DNA from: Drosophila persimilis
Lineage: Eukaryota; Arthropoda; Insecta; Diptera; Drosophilidae
Assembly (NCBI RefSeq): GCF_003286085.1
Contig: NW_020825348.1
Coordinates: forward strand, 372,001 to 436,000
DNA: 64,000 nucleotides
Reading direction: 5' to 3'
Shown here one piece after another: positions 1-10,802 of the stretch. The first letter of the stretch is position 1, and each line of letters opens with the position of its first letter. The notes under the pieces are model-generated. The model did not search any database, was not told the origin of the DNA, and saw only the letters and a program-made list of their open reading frames with translations. The position numbers were made by a program, and so were the translations under genes.

Positions 1-290
1 TCCGCTCTCGTCTGGTAGCTTTTGTTGTTTTATCACTCTCTCGCTATCACCTCAACTTCAATAACTGTTCTTTCTTTCTCGCTCTTTAAACTTTCTGAGC
101 AATAGCGCTCTCTGTTTAGTAGCTCTCGCTATAACCGCTCTCCACTCTGCTCTCTTTTTTTTTCTTACCAATTCCGCTTTGAGCGTTGTCTGGCACATTG
201 GTCTGATACCAATTTGTTTTGGAAATTTTAATTTTTTTAATTTTAATTTTTCTTCGTAAATTTTCTTAAGAAAATATTTAAATAATAAAA
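1..290 (+). other. CR1-A 5' leader
   Basis: Pyrimidine-rich, CTCTC-rich sequence followed by an AT-rich stretch leading into the ORF1 start at 291. No other reading frame here looks coding. It is taken as the 5' UTR and internal promoter region of the LINE. The element's true 5' end cannot be seen. Confidence 0.55.
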
Positions 291-1304
291 ATGGAATTCG
301 CTGTGGTCTGCGCCAAAAAAACCTGCAAGAAGCAGATCACTCACGATCAGCCGAATGTCCCCTGCTGGCTCTGCGACAGCGTAGTCCACGCAAAATGCGC
401 GGGATTTTCTGGCCTCGTGAGTGATGCTATAGCCAAACGTAATGGCTTGCATTACAGTTGCGAGGCATGCCGTGCGGTGGAGAAGGAAATGGTATCTTTC
501 ATGAGGCAGACGCGGAGTGGCTTTAAGGAGCTGACCGTGGGTTTCAAAAACCAATACGATCGGCTCCTAGCCATGGAGGTTCAGTTTAGCGGTTTAAAAC
601 TGCTGAATGAGTCTCCGAGGCGCAAAAAGGTCACTCCGCGGGACCTGCAAGTGCCAACCGTCACTCAGCCGTGCGCCGCCGAAAAACTGACTCCGACCAC
701 TCCAAGTGTGCAGCAGTTGATCTCGTTTGCCACTCCAAAGGCAACGACAGCTGCTGGTGATGCAGATTCGGTAGCCGAATTCATCGCTTCGGAGAATGTG
801 CAGCCAAGTACGTCTGCAGCGTCCGTGTCCGTGGTGTCCGCAAGTTCACTAGTTGTCCCGTCTATCCCGATCCCACCAGTAAATAGACGTTCCGGACCTC
901 CGGATATTGCCACCACAGGTACTAGACCTGTGGTGACTAAACCACTGGTGGGAGTCCCACCAAAACGACAAGTTTTTGTTTCACGGCTGGCCCCTGACCT
1001 CACATCTAATGATGTAACTGCTTTTATTCAAAGCAAAATAAAAGCCGTGGGTTTAAAGGTGGAGAAATTTAACTTCTCTTATGCCAGGGAGATAGCGTCG
1101 TTTAAGATAAGCATCTCCCCAACTCAATTTGACACCATTTGCTCCACCAAATTTTGGCCGGAGCATTTGGTGGTGAAGGAGTTTAAGGCTAAGAAGAAGA
1201 ATAGGCCCCCCATATCGCTTCCAAATCTTTCCAGCGTGCCACCCTCAACCTCAACTTCCTCTTCCTCAACTTCCCGTCTTGCTCCAACCTTTCCAAAAAA
1301 CTAA
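291..1304 (+). CDS. CR1-type LINE ORF1 protein (PHD finger + RRM-like domain)
   Basis: Intact 337-codon frame starting at an ATG. Residues 7-60 give a clean C4HC3 PHD-type zinc finger: C7, C12, C25, C28, H33, C36, C57, C60. A low-complexity Ser/Thr/Pro/Val-rich linker covers about residues 100-220. Around residues 225-305 a segment beginning RQVFVSRLAPDLTSNDV resembles an RRM-like fold, followed by a Ser/Thr-rich tail. In CR1-type LINEs, ORF1 is the nucleic-acid-binding protein that accompanies the RNA. The end overlaps the frame of ORF2, whose YQNVRG motif starts 18 bases after the ORF1 stop. The frame is uninterrupted although ORF2 is broken, so this is either a recently dead copy or chance preservation. 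Confidence 0.85.
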   Translation: MEFAVVCAKKTCKKQITHDQPNVPCWLCDSVVHAKCAGFSGLVSDAIAKRNGLHYSCEACRAVEKEMVSFMRQTRSGFKELTVGFKNQYDRLLAMEVQFSGLKLLNESPRRKKVTPRDLQVPTVTQPCAAEKLTPTTPSVQQLISFATPKATTAAGDADSVAEFIASENVQPSTSAASVSVVSASSLVVPSIPIPPVNRRSGPPDIATTGTRPVVTKPLVGVPPKRQVFVSRLAPDLTSNDVTAFIQSKIKAVGLKVEKFNFSYAREIASFKISISPTQFDTICSTKFWPEHLVVKEFKAKKKNRPPISLPNLSSVPPSTSTSSSSTSRLAPTFPKN

Positions 1305-4132
1305 CTTCTCTTTTAGTAACCTATCAGAATGTAAGAGGCTTGCGTAGTAAGCTCAGCATTCTTTTCCGGGATAGTGTTGCATTTGCTTCCCACGTTATTG
1401 TGTTTACTGAAACCTGGTTAAAGCCGGACATTCTTAGTTCCGAGGTTTTGGCAGGTCGGTACACAACTTTTAGAAAGGACCGTTCGTCTCGACGTGCAGG
1501 AGGGGTTCTAATTGCAGTGGACTCTTACTTCACGTCAGAACACTTCACAGTCCAAGTTCAACAGGAACTGGAATTCCTGTGTGTAAAACTGATTCTTCCC
1601 GCTTTCGCTATATTCATTACTTGCTCGTATATCCCACCTTCTTCGGATATTTCAATTTATGAGCAGCACTTGTCCGCTTTAACCGCTGTTGCTTCCTTGC
1701 TATCTGATAAAGATCGTATGATAGTTCTTGGTGACTTCAACTTGCCAGGAACTGTTTGGTCTTCGGTAGACGAGTCTAGTATCCTAGTGCCCATGTCACG
1801 ACATGACTTTGTTGACGGCTTGCTTGACCTGTCCCTGTCTCAAGTCAATCATGTGAAAAATTCCTTGAGTCGATTGCTTGATCTATGCTTTGTATCGGAT
1901 CCGACCATAGTGTTGTTAACCCGAGCCCTTCCGCTCACTATACCTGAAGACGCCTACCACCCTACTTTCGAGGTGTCGCTAGACATAGGACCAACTGTAT
2001 TGGATCGGTCGAGTAGACTACCTGAACGTGTCCGCTGCTTTCGTAAAGCCGAGTTTGCGAAGCTTAATAACCTAATTAGGGATTTTGATTGGTCCGCTTT
2101 GTAGTTGTGCACTGATGTCACAAAAGGCACAAACATTTTTTACAATGCTCTTGGCACATTTTTTGATTCTTGTGTCCCGCTTTCTTGTCCGATTAGATCT
2201 GGAAACCCCCCTTGGTTTACCAAAGAGTTATCCAGTCTAAAAAACTTAAAATCAAGACTTTATACAAAATTTCAAGAAGTGGGTTCTCCTACTTCTCACT
2301 CTCGTTATGTAATAGCTCGGTCAAACTTTTCAGTTCTTAATGCTCAATGCAATAAGAACTACCTATCTCGTTGCAGGATACGTTTTTCTCAGGACCCTAA
2401 ACAGTTTTACTGCTTCGTAAACAGTAAGCGTAGAACATCCGCACACCCATCCTCGCTATCATTTTGTAATACGTCGGCAAATAATGATGAGGCAATTGCC
2501 GATCTTTTTGCCCAATTTTTCCAAACCACCTATTCTGAAGAACGCTACTCTGGTCAACCGTACCCATACGGATTACCGAGGTCGAACGGCATTTTCAGTC
2601 CCTTGTAAAATGAATATTCCCTACTTCAAGATCTTCGACTAGTTAAGCCGGTGTTTTCACCGGGTCCAGACGGGGTTCCAGGTTGTGTACTCAGGTACTG
2701 CGCCGAGGCTCTGTGTGGACCCTTGCTTAAACTATTCACCCTGTCCATTGATTCCTCTTGCTTCCCCCCAATCTGGAAGGAATCGTTTATAATTCCTCTC
2801 CATAAAAAAGGTAGCAAGTCTGATGCAAAAAATTATAGAGGTATAGCAAAGTTATCCGCTATTCCCAAATTGTTTGAGAAGGTTTTAACTCCGCACTTGC
2901 AACATCTCTGCAAGTCACTTATATCTCCAACTCAGCATGGATTTATAAGGCGGCGATCAACCACCACGAACTTGTTAGAGTTTACCTCTTTCATTATTAA
3001 AGGCTTTCAAGGTAACTTACAGACGGATGTTATTTACACCGACTTTAGTAAAGCATTCGACTCTGTAAACCATTTCCTTTTAGCACATAAACTTGACCTT
3101 TTAGGGTTTCCGCCCAACCTCCTGAGATGGATTTATAGCTATCTTTGTTCTAGGTCTCAAAGAGTCCTCTTCAAAAACTCCCTCTCTTTACCAGTAAAGG
3201 TTTCTTCGGCAGTACCACAGGGCAGCCATCTAGGCCCCTTACTCTTCACACTCTTTATTAATGACTTGCCTTCAGTATTAACATACTCTCGAGTACTTAT
3301 GTATGCGGATGATGTTAAACTCTGTGTCCAGTACAAGGACATTTCATTTCATTCTCGCTTGCAATCCGATCTCAATAGCTTTCAGTCATGGTGTTGTGCA
3401 AACTTGTTACACCTTAATGCCTCGAAATGCAAAGTTATGACATTTCATCGTTCTAGCCCTTTGTTGGCTCCCTACACCCTATTTGGGGGTTCTCTTGAGA
3501 GAATTACCCTGGTGGATGATCTGGGTGTTATGTTAGACCCCAAGTTAAAGTTTTCCGAACACATTTCTACCATGGTAAATAAGGCCATGGGCGTGCTTGG
3601 GTTTATAAAGAGGTGGTCAAAGGAATTTGACGACCCCTATATAACAAAGACTCTCTACACCTCGCTTGTTCGTCCGATCTTAGAATACGGCTCCTGTGTA
3701 TGGTGCCCTCAGTACAAAGTACACCAGGACCGTATAGAATCAGTACAGAAAAACTTTTTACTCTTTGCTCTGCGGGGCCTTAACTGGGATGCGGGTGTAA
3801 GACTCCCATCTTACTCTAGTAGACTATTATAAGTAAACCTCCCATCCTTAGTTAACCGTAGAAAAATGCTTGGTGTGATATTTATGCACAACTTGATCGG
3901 GGGTGACATAGACAGCCCTGATCTGTTGAGCCGCATAAACTTCACGATTCCTATTAGACTGACTAGAAACTTTATACCGTTGTTCCTTCCACTTTGTAGA
4001 TCGAATTATTCCTTGCATGAACCGTTTAGGGTCTTATGCTCGGATTATAATTCCCTCTACCATATTATATCCTCCACTAATTCTCTTCCTCTTATTAAAT
4101 TACTAATCCTTACACACCTTTCTAGTAATTAG
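1304..4132 (+). pseudogene. CR1-type LINE ORF2 (endonuclease + reverse transcriptase), three in-frame stops
   Basis: One frame runs from about 1304 to 4132, interrupted only by TAG at 2102-2104, TAA at 2606-2608 and TAA at 3830-3832, with no frameshift. The N-terminal APE-type endonuclease shows YQNVRGLRSK, ETWLKP, GDFNLPG and a DLCFVSD block. The RT shows FSPGPDGVPG, DFSKAFDSVNH, VPQGSHLGPLL and YADDVK at about 3302. The C-terminal CR1 block follows (FIKRWSKEFDDPY, LEYGSCVW). Comparison with the copy at 44.6-45.1 kb shows sense codons at the first two stop positions, and the copy at 51.1 kb does so at the third, so the stops are recent nonsense changes. The enzyme would do target-primed reverse transcription, but this copy cannot. 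Confidence 0.87.
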
Positions 4133-4430
4133 TAATTGTAGTGGTATTTGTATTTTGTATTTTATTGCATGCTTAATTTCTTAATTAGTTTAGTGCTAAT
4201 TTTCCTCGAATGTTAGTCTAATATCTATCTTTCTTGCATGTTCGCGTTTGGTTCGGCTACGCACCGCGCGTCATGCGGCAGCGCCCCTCGGTCGGTTGGG
4301 CGGGAGGAGGGCTGCGTTTTGCCTGGGATCCGCGCGTAACAGCCTTCTGCTGGTGTCACACGGGCCACTTGACGGTGCAGCAATTGCATCGCCTCTTGAT
4401 AGATGCAGTCATAGCATGTCAACGTCCAAT
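4133..4430 (+). repeat. CR1-A 3' UTR
   Basis: Begins after the ORF2 stop with the block tagtaattgtagtggtattt and continues through a GC-rich part (about 4225-4400). The same tail occurs at 11309-11467 (5'-truncated insertion), at 46670-46806, and inverted at 46807-47155. This shows it is the transposed 3' end of the LINE and not unrelated flanking DNA. Confidence 0.8.
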
Positions 4431-4665
4431 TATAATTACAAGCTGTTGTACAAACCAGGTACAAGCAATGTAGTTGCTGACGCACTGTCAAGGGTTAGCC
4501 AAATTAACTCTGTAGCATCTACACAACACAGCTCTGAAAGCTCATCAGAATTTTTACTTCGAAGCATGGAGCCCCTATTAACGCATTCAAAAATCTCATA
4601 TATATTTATTTACAAAGGACAAACTACTCGTTTAATATTCCGATCCCAACCTTCCGTAGACATAT
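4431..4665 (+). pseudogene. Errantivirus pol fragment: end of RNase H
   Basis: The frame starting just after the CR1 tail reads NYKLLYKPGTSNVVADALSR, the standard end of the Ty3/gypsy RNase H domain, then a less conserved tether and a stop at 4665. Everything upstream (protease, RT, catalytic RNase H) is absent because the CR1 element lies directly upstream. The apparent longer ORF from 4248 is a chance fusion with the CR1 3' UTR. Confidence 0.78.
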
Positions 4666-4679
4666 AATTTACCAACCAA

Positions 4680-5469
4680 ATTATACAAACGAAGATTCCC
4701 ATCTCTACAGGTCAAAGACCTTGTTAATGAAACTGAACAGGACGAAGCAACTCTTCAGCTTCATAATAGAGCCCATCGCAATGCCCAGGAAAATAAAATT
4801 CAACTTTCAGAAAAGTATTACTTCCTCAAAATAAAAAGGAAAATAACAGATTTGATTAAGCAATACCGCGTTTGTAAAGAGCAGAAATATGACAGACATC
4901 CCCCAAATCCACAATTAAAAGAAAACCCTATTTCAAAATATTCTGGACAAATAATACACATAGACATATACTCTACTGAGAAAGTACTGGTCCTGACTGC
5001 AATAGATAAATTTTCGAAACTTTCCCAAGCTAAAATCATTAAATCAAAGGCCATAGAAGAAATAAAAAAACCTTTACATGACATTTTATTCTATTACGTT
5101 CGGCGTACCCGGGTACGTAGTAATGGACAACGAAAAATCCCTCAACTCTAGAACAATAACCTTTATGTTACAAGATCAGATACATTTTAAAATATTTAAA
5201 GCACCAACTTATAAGAGCTCTGTTAACGGGAAAGATCATGAGATGCATAAAAATAAAGCATGAACTTTGGAACATACAATTACTCTGTAACAAACAAAAG
5301 ACCACTAGACGTATTCTTTGGACGAAACGTAACTACTAACCCAGAACAATACGACAGAAGAAGGCAAAATAACATTTACAGAATTAAACAGAAACAAACA
5401 ATATACCTAGAAAACCACAATAAAAATCGTAATAAAAAACTCGGTCTCAGGACAGGAAATATTTGTTAA
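4680..5469 (+). pseudogene. Errantivirus integrase, frameshifted
   Basis: Readable in pieces. Near 4850-5000 there is a CxxC zinc-finger end followed by GQIIHIDIYS and LTAIDKFSK, the first catalytic-Asp region of a retroviral-type integrase. Near 5098-5200 comes FGVPGYVVMDNEKSLNS, the second-Asp block, in another frame. From 5260 on is the C-terminal YNYSVTNKRPLDVF block. At least two frameshifts separate these. The family inserts the cDNA into the chromosome, but this copy is dead. The AT-rich base composition matches the env frame that follows. Confidence 0.75.
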
Positions 5470-5613
5470 AAGAAACACAAGATTAGGTTTAAAACTACCA
5501 CCGTGATTCCAAAAGGAAATAGTTAAGATAAATCATGACACGACAAGTAATCTCAAATATATCTAAATTTCAGACTCGCAATAACATGAGTAATAACTAG
5601 AACGAATGGATCA

Positions 5614-6327
5614 TTGGAGATTACCAAGAACACAGATGCGAAGACAAGAATCATCCATCTTATTAATTTAAAGAAAATAGAAAAAGCATTAGATACACTG
5701 ACATTTCACACAGAACAAGGCTTAAAAACTGGTTATCTCTACTACACATTAAATCATGAAATTAAACAAACATACTCCACCTTCTACACCATAACCTCTT
5801 CCTTTCATAAAAGAACACCTAGAGCTATCAATATGTTAGGAACAGCGTGGAAATACGTAGCAGGGAGTTCTGACCATGACGACTTCATACAATTAGAAGA
5901 ACACATTAATAAAGTAATTTTGAATGGCAATAATCAAGTAATCGTAAATAAACAATTAGAGCAAAGATTAAATAGTCTGACCACGATCACCAATACAATA
6001 ACAAATACAATAAGAAAAGACGATAGATTCAAAAGCGAAATTGCAATTAGCCTACAAAATAATATAAGATTAATCAAAGAAGAGGTCATTAATATAAAAT
6101 ACGCCATACAATGGGCCAAAATAAATGTAAAAAACACTTTCCTGATAATGGAGAACGAAATAGACCAAATATTTAAATCTGGAAATATGCCCTCTCTATC
6201 AATCGAGGAAATGTTAGAGTTCTCTGACGTATCAATTTTACATAATAAACCCACATTGCTTTATGTCATTAAAATACCAAACTTGGAACAAGCCGAATAC
6301 GAGAATATTTTAATAAAACCAGTAGTG
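5614..6327 (+). pseudogene. Errantivirus env, N-terminal and central part, cut by DINE-1
   Basis: An open frame of about 238 codons runs up to the DINE-1 boundary at 6328. The key block is a basic stretch (KRTPR) followed by AINMLGTAWKYVAGSSDHDD, which matches the cleavage site and fusion-peptide region of insect errantivirus envelope proteins. Downstream there are heptad-like Ile/Leu-rich helices. The last 20 or so codons of the open frame are DINE-1 sequence and do not belong to env. In errantiviruses env is a membrane glycoprotein. This copy lacks its original C terminus here; remnants continue after 7453. Confidence 0.8.
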
Positions 6328-7453
6328 AACGAGGGGGAACGTTGTGAGTTGCTGCGGACACCGCAACTCTACAGTTATACCCGATACTAAGTCAGTATGG
6401 CTCTCCTCCGGCAGACGCCGCTTATATTAATCGACACGACAAAGAGTGCGTGCGAGAGAGACAGAAAATCAGTCTGAAAGTGACGTCGGGCGCTGCGTAG
6501 CCAGTGCAAATTGATTTGTTTCGTTTCGCTATAAAAATGATCTGATCTGATCCAGATTCAGCAACCTGATAGATATGGTCATTATCTATGATTCTGCGTT
6601 TTTAGTTTTCTCGAATGTGCAATTTGTGGATGCAACAGATTTTCGTCCTTTGTGTGGGCGGAAGGGGGTGGGGCGAAATTTTGAGATATACGTTTTATAG
6701 TGAGATCTAACAGGAGTACGGACACTAAATTTGGTTACTCTAGCCTTAATACTCTCTGAGATTTGTGAATATCCCCAGATTTGCATTCTTTGCGGGGGCG
6801 GAAGGGGGTGTGGCGAAATTTTGAAACAAACTCGTCTCGGTCCGATATATTAGGAGTGTGGATACCAAATTTGGTTGCTCTAGCTTTTATAGTCTCTGAG
6901 ATCTAGGCGCTAATGTTTTACTCTAAGCAAAGCCGCCTATGCTACGTGTGTGTTAGAGAGAGACAGGGCGAGAAAAAATGAAATTGTTTTCTTGATGCTG
7001 GCTATAATAATAATACGATCCAATTCAGATTCTGCAGTCTATAAGATATGGTCATTCTCTACGATTCTGCGTTTTTGGTTTTATCTTATCTTTAAAATTG
7101 TGGACGCCACAGATTTTCGGGCGGGGCAAAGTTTTGAAATATTTTTGTAGCAGTGACATATCACAGAAGTCTGGATCCAAAACATCGTTGCTCTGGCTCT
7201 TATAGTCTTTGAGCATTAGGCGCTGAAGGGGACGGACAGACGGACAGACGGACGGACGGACAGACGGACAGACGGACGGGCGGACAGACGGACGGACGGA
7301 CAGACAGACATGGCTCAATCGACTCGGCTATTGATGCTGATCAAGAATATATATACTTTATGGGGTCGGAAACGATTCCTTCTGGACGTTACACACATCC
7401 ACTTTTACCACAAATCTAATATACCCCAATACTCATTTTGAGTATCGGGTATA
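6328..7453 (-). mobile_element. DINE-1/INE-1-type Helitron-like element, copy A
   Basis: Read on the minus strand it starts TATACCCGATACTCAAAATG (7453 leftwards), then carries a GACGGACA-type microsatellite (7229-7310) and several near-copies of a CAAAGGACGAAAATCTG block. It ends with a second subterminal TATACCCGATACT motif, the stem-loop GAGTTGC...GCAACTC (6344-6373) and AACGTTCCCCCTCGTT at 6328. This is the DINE-1 layout: subterminal inverted repeats, microsatellite core, 3' hairpin. It interrupts the errantivirus env frame. Non-coding. Confidence 0.88.
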
Positions 7454-7839
7454 AAAATAGGAAAATGATCAATTAGGTTCAATGAAATTTTGTCAAATAA
7501 AAAAAGCTATTTTTGGAATAATTAACAATTGTCAAAAATATAATAACATTAAGATTTGCAGTAAGAACGATGTTGTAAACCTTAGAAATAATACATGTTT
7601 GCCTAGGCTCCTATGAGGAGAAAAATAACTGTGCGAGTTCAGTAACGCCGATCACATTGAAAAAATAGAAGAAGCGGACTCTTGATGTAAAACGAGTTAA
7701 ACCTAACATCAGCGGAACAGCACGACAAGTTTGGCCGGGATGTACCCCGTCAACTTCTTGAATGAGTCCATATCACACCTTTTCTAATCTAATATAAAAT
7801 CGCTTGAGGACAAGCTCCATTCAGAGGGGGAAGATTTAA
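7454..7839 (+). pseudogene. Errantivirus env C-terminal remnant and purine tract
   Basis: Low-identity env remains: a short stretch near 7589-7620 reads GSYEEKNNC, and near 7820-7845 the frame reads FRGGRFN over the purine run cagagggggaagat, the usual place for the polypurine tract of these elements. Several stops and frameshifts are present. The assignment relies mainly on its position between env and an LTR. Confidence 0.45.
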
Positions 7840-8149
7840 CGAAAAAGTTGCCAAAACACCAGCAACCGACACGTGCCACTCCAGATCGCCAAATCTGCTG
7901 GATCAGCGTTTGGACGATATCCGCCAACGGCGAGGGATTCCGAGAAATACCTCGCCACGGCTAAACTGCTGTCGTTGCATCGCTGCAATATTCCGCGGTC
8001 GCGAACCCACAGTAAGAATAGGGCCTCTAAATATATTGTAAAGCAGTCTTCAATTATTCGTCAAATAAAGAACATGAAGCTCGTCCGCAAAAAACTCAAT
8101 ACGTTGAATTTATAAATATAAAAATATAACTTATATATTTGGCGGAGCG
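7840..8149 (+). repeat. Probable errantivirus LTR
   Basis: About 310 bp between the purine-rich tract and a primer-binding-site-like motif. It ends in an AT-rich run (aatttataaatataaaaatataacttatatat) typical of the ends of 17.6/297-type LTRs. The 5' boundary is approximate. No second copy lies in the window, so the ends cannot be fixed by comparison. Confidence 0.5.
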
Positions 8150-8167
8150 ACCAGGAATCGTTGCTGG
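8150..8167 (+). other. tRNA primer-binding-site-like motif
   Basis: ttggcggagcgaccagga directly after the LTR end resembles the TGGCGCAGTCGG-type site used by many errantiviruses. Its place right of the LTR suggests this LTR was a 5' LTR of another copy or was shared by two tandem copies. Confidence 0.4.
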
Positions 8168-8489
8168 GCAAGAAAGAGTGTGAGAAAGCGAGCACGAGGC
8201 AGGGTATAATAACACAGACCAACAGAAAAAAAGTGTCGTGACCAGAATATCATATCCCTATGTATTTTGGGTCCCTGAACAATCGAAGGTCAGATTTGCT
8301 CCATCACGTCAGGCTTTTTTTTCTATCCTGTTGCATTCTAATAAGTTTACGCCATATTTTGACCATATTGATTTTTTTACACCAAAGCGGACGGCTATTG
8401 GGCATCTGCCACGGAAGACGATATAAAACACGGCCCCACAACTGAAGACGAGCTGCTAAAAGCTTGTAAAATACAAACTAGAAGCCATC
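8168..8489. other. Unassigned sequence, possibly a retroelement leader
   Basis: Short open frames only. None matches a family I recognise. If the LTR and PBS to the left are real, this would be the leader of the element to which they belonged. Confidence 0.3.
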
Positions 8490-8925
8490 TAGGAAGAAAA
8501 ACGTGTATGTTTAGGGTAGCAGCTGTAACAGGCAACCGAGCTGTTAGCACCCCAGTCTAATAGCCTGTTATCGCTGCTGGGTACCGCGCTCAGTTAACAG
8601 CCAGTTACATCGACCTCTGCCTCGCTCGCGCTCGGTTCGCGCCCGGTTCTGTGCGCTCTCACGATCCGCACGTCGCTCACCAGTCATAGCATGTAAGAAT
8701 CAGTTACATTTTTCCTCCCCGCTACAAGCTGACGTCATGCACATACGCGCGAATTACCAGTTCCTCCTAGGATTGGTGGAGTATGGTGTTAAGTGTAGTT
8801 GTAACTGGAAAGCTTTTTGCATTCGCCAAGGTTTGCTGCTATATTTCCGAATAAATTATTTATAATATAATTATTAATTATATTTATATATAATTATATA
8901 TAACCGGGTTCCAGATTCGATGCTG
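8490..8925 (-). repeat. Probable 3' LTR of the minus-strand errantivirus
   Basis: Lies immediately downstream of the env end on the minus strand. It contains several AGTTA/TAACT-type motifs near 8596-8611, 8701 and 8805-8815, as expected for errantivirus LTR ends, plus a GC-rich CTCGC-rich promoter-like part at 8610-8680 and an AT-rich end at 8850-8910. Exact ends are not determined. Confidence 0.42.
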
Positions 8926-9875
8926 TTTATATTGAATGTGTAGGCGGTTGTTAATGCTGCGGGAGGTAAAGTGTTGCAACAGTCAAAGTGTTGTGATGGA
9001 CATTACAAATTATTGATTTCCGTTTGAATATCCATACGAGGGTTGTGGCTGCAAGCAGGATTCCGATGAGCACATAGACGGCTGTCAAGTGTGCAGTTGC
9101 TTGATCTCTTAACCGGATTACCTCCAGGCTGTTCTCCAGATCGTTTAGGTGTAAGTCCTAGAGGCTCAATTTTTTAATTGAGGTGAATGTCGTTAAGTTT
9201 TGGATATGTGGCATGTCGATCTGGAGTTTGTCTGCTATGGTGGTGGCGGCGTCGATGTATTTGATGCCGTCCGCGGAGATTGAGCAGTTCTCATAGTGGA
9301 TGACCATGGAACCGCTGAACGTCTTGTCTGACATGCAATCAGACGTAATATTTATATTCTTGGTGTTGAAGATTAGTAGTAGGCCCTTTATTGGCACGAA
9401 TATTTGCGGTTGGTGTCCGCCCTCGATGGTATTGCAAGTAGCTTTGTTATTGTTGAGAAGGTTGAGTAAACTTTCGGGATTTTTTGGTATTGTCGGGGTT
9501 TCACATACATTTAATTTGCCCAGTTTAATACAAGGTTAATTTAAAATCTTAATTTCTGACTTATTTTTAATAATGTATTGTGGGAGGATTACAAATTTTG
9601 TGTTGTTGAACGGTAAAGGTATTAACTGTTATAATTGCTATTGTTCTTGCGATAGCAATGGGATTCTAATTTAAAAAGTTCGAGTTTTCTTCACTGTTGT
9701 TGATTCCAGTGAGAGTACGTTATATAATTCATGGTCAAACTTTATTGTAATATTTTGTTGTGTCAGTAATTGCTTAATTTTTTGGATCTCCTCTGAATTT
9801 AAAATATATTTCGAGATTAGTTTTAATTTAATATATAGCAGGCTCTCCGCTATGTTGCTTAGGTGATTATATAAT
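8925..9875 (-). pseudogene. Errantivirus env, C-terminal part
   Basis: On the minus strand, 9875 to about 9660 reads HLSNIAESLLYIKLKLISKY...LLTQQNITIKFD. The frame 9397-9158 reads NINITSDCMSDKTFSGS...HYENCSISADG. Then 9150-8940 gives HLNDLENSLEVIRLRDQATA followed by a hydrophobic span (LTAVYVLIGILLAATTLVWIF) that fits the membrane anchor. This is the C-terminal ectodomain and transmembrane segment of an insect retrovirus envelope protein. Stops and frameshifts separate the blocks. Its N-terminal half lies at 11468-11969 beyond two insertions. Confidence 0.75.
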
Positions 9876-9917
9876 CAGACATGCTCCGTTTTTCACTTAA
9901 TTTTGCGGATTACGTTT

Positions 9918-10121
9918 TCAGCCCAAACGTTTCGTTGTTGTTTTAAGGTGTTGTAGTTGTTGGCCTGGCCAATTTTTTCCGAGCCAAATTTGAGGTTGGG
10001 TTAACATAAAATTATTTATAAAGAAAGCAAAAAATAAATTACCCTGATATACAGGGTATAAATTACCCTGAATCTTCACCAGGGGACCTAAGCCCGGTGC
10101 GGTGAAACCGCCCCAGATCAT
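9918..10121 (-). pseudogene. Tc1-like transposase fragment, inverted piece
   Basis: The minus-strand frame opens with MIWGGFTAPGLGPLVKIQG, a block characteristic of the middle of Tc1-type transposases. The same LGPLVKIQG segment is read on the plus strand at 10326-10352, so two pieces of related Tc1 sequence lie in opposite orientation. No catalytic residues survive here. Confidence 0.6.
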
Positions 10122-10319
10122 GATCGAAGCGCCACAATGTTTAACGTATTTATGTATTTTGGGTTTAATTGTTTGTTGGGAGGACGTCGAACATATAGTT
10201 CATCACTTCTAAAGACATTAAACTTGGATTTTTCGATCCAATCGTATTTCAAAAATTGGGACCTTGGTGAGTATGCACTGTGGCGAATTGAAGGCGCTTT
10301 TTAACATTCGTGATGTACA

Positions 10320-10740
10320 GCAATGGGCTTAGGTCCCCTGGTAAAAATTCAAGGTATTATGAACGCCGAAATGTAGAGACATTCTGAGTAACAAATTATC
10401 TGGAGAATATGCCGATAATTTGCCACTTGCCTGGATATTTTAACAGGAAAACGACTCGATACATTGCTCTGGATAGTCAAGTCGTGGCTTAACCAAGAGG
10501 GAATCAATGTTTTTCAATGGCCACCGCAGAGTCCCGACCTGAACCGTATAGAGAACTTGTGGGGAATTCTAAACCAAGTCGTTGCCCAAAAAAAAAACCA
10601 GCAATTAAAAGGATTTGTGTCGAATTTTACAGGAAGAATGGAAGAAAATCACCCCTCAACAGTACGCACGTCTTGTAGATCCAATACCAAATCGTTGCTC
10701 CACTGTTCTTAAGAAGAAAGGTCATCCTACTCAATATTAA
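10320..10740 (+). pseudogene. Tc1-like (IS630-Tc1 DDE) transposase, C-terminal half
   Basis: In broken frame from about 10326 it reads LGPLVKIQG. The frame 10464-10712 then reads VKSWLNQEGINVFQWPPQSP, DLNRIENLWG. This is the conserved end of Tc1 transposases, keeping the second Asp (SPDLN) and the final acidic residue (IENLWG). The N-terminal DNA-binding domain and first catalytic Asp are missing or unreadable. The enzyme family performs cut-and-paste transposition at TA sites. Confidence 0.75.
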
Positions 10741-10802
10741 AGTTATTTTATTAAAAATACTAGGAATATTGGGCAAATTTTAACTTTTTTAATCATTTTT
10801 TT

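Larger units (their letters stand above)
1..4430 (+). mobile_element. CR1-clade non-LTR retrotransposon, near full length (CR1-A)
   Basis: A leader, ORF1, ORF2 and a GC-rich 3' UTR follow in the order expected of a CR1-type LINE. ORF1 has a PHD-type finger. ORF2 has an endonuclease domain opening with YQNVRGLRSK and an RT with YADD. The 3' boundary near 4430 is inferred because the same tail ends at the same motif (gtcaacgtccaa) at 11467, and because errantivirus RNase H sequence starts right after it. The 5' end may lie outside the window. A second copy of the same subfamily is at 44038-46806. Subfamily B copies at 38822-40980 and 49440-51530 have a different, AATA-repeat tail. Confidence 0.88.
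4431..8167 (+). mobile_element. Errantivirus (gypsy/17.6-type) remnant, plus strand, 5' end removed
   Basis: In order: end of RNase H, integrase, env, a DINE-1 insertion (6328-7453), the env 3' part with a purine run, and an AT-rich LTR end followed by a tRNA-primer-site-like motif. This is the right half of an endogenous insect retrovirus. gag, protease and RT are missing here because the CR1 insertion abuts RNase H. It is separate from the minus-strand errantivirus to the right. Confidence 0.75.

Noticed and set aside
4225..4667. Apparent ORFs crossing 4430
   Set aside because: They fuse the CR1 3' UTR with errantivirus RNase H; not a natural frame.
7227..7312. Regularly repeated GACGGACA units resembling a short CRISPR-like array (also at 15976, 17402, 22953, 30706 and 42605)
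   Set aside because: Contiguous microsatellite without spacers, always at the same place in DINE-1 copies.
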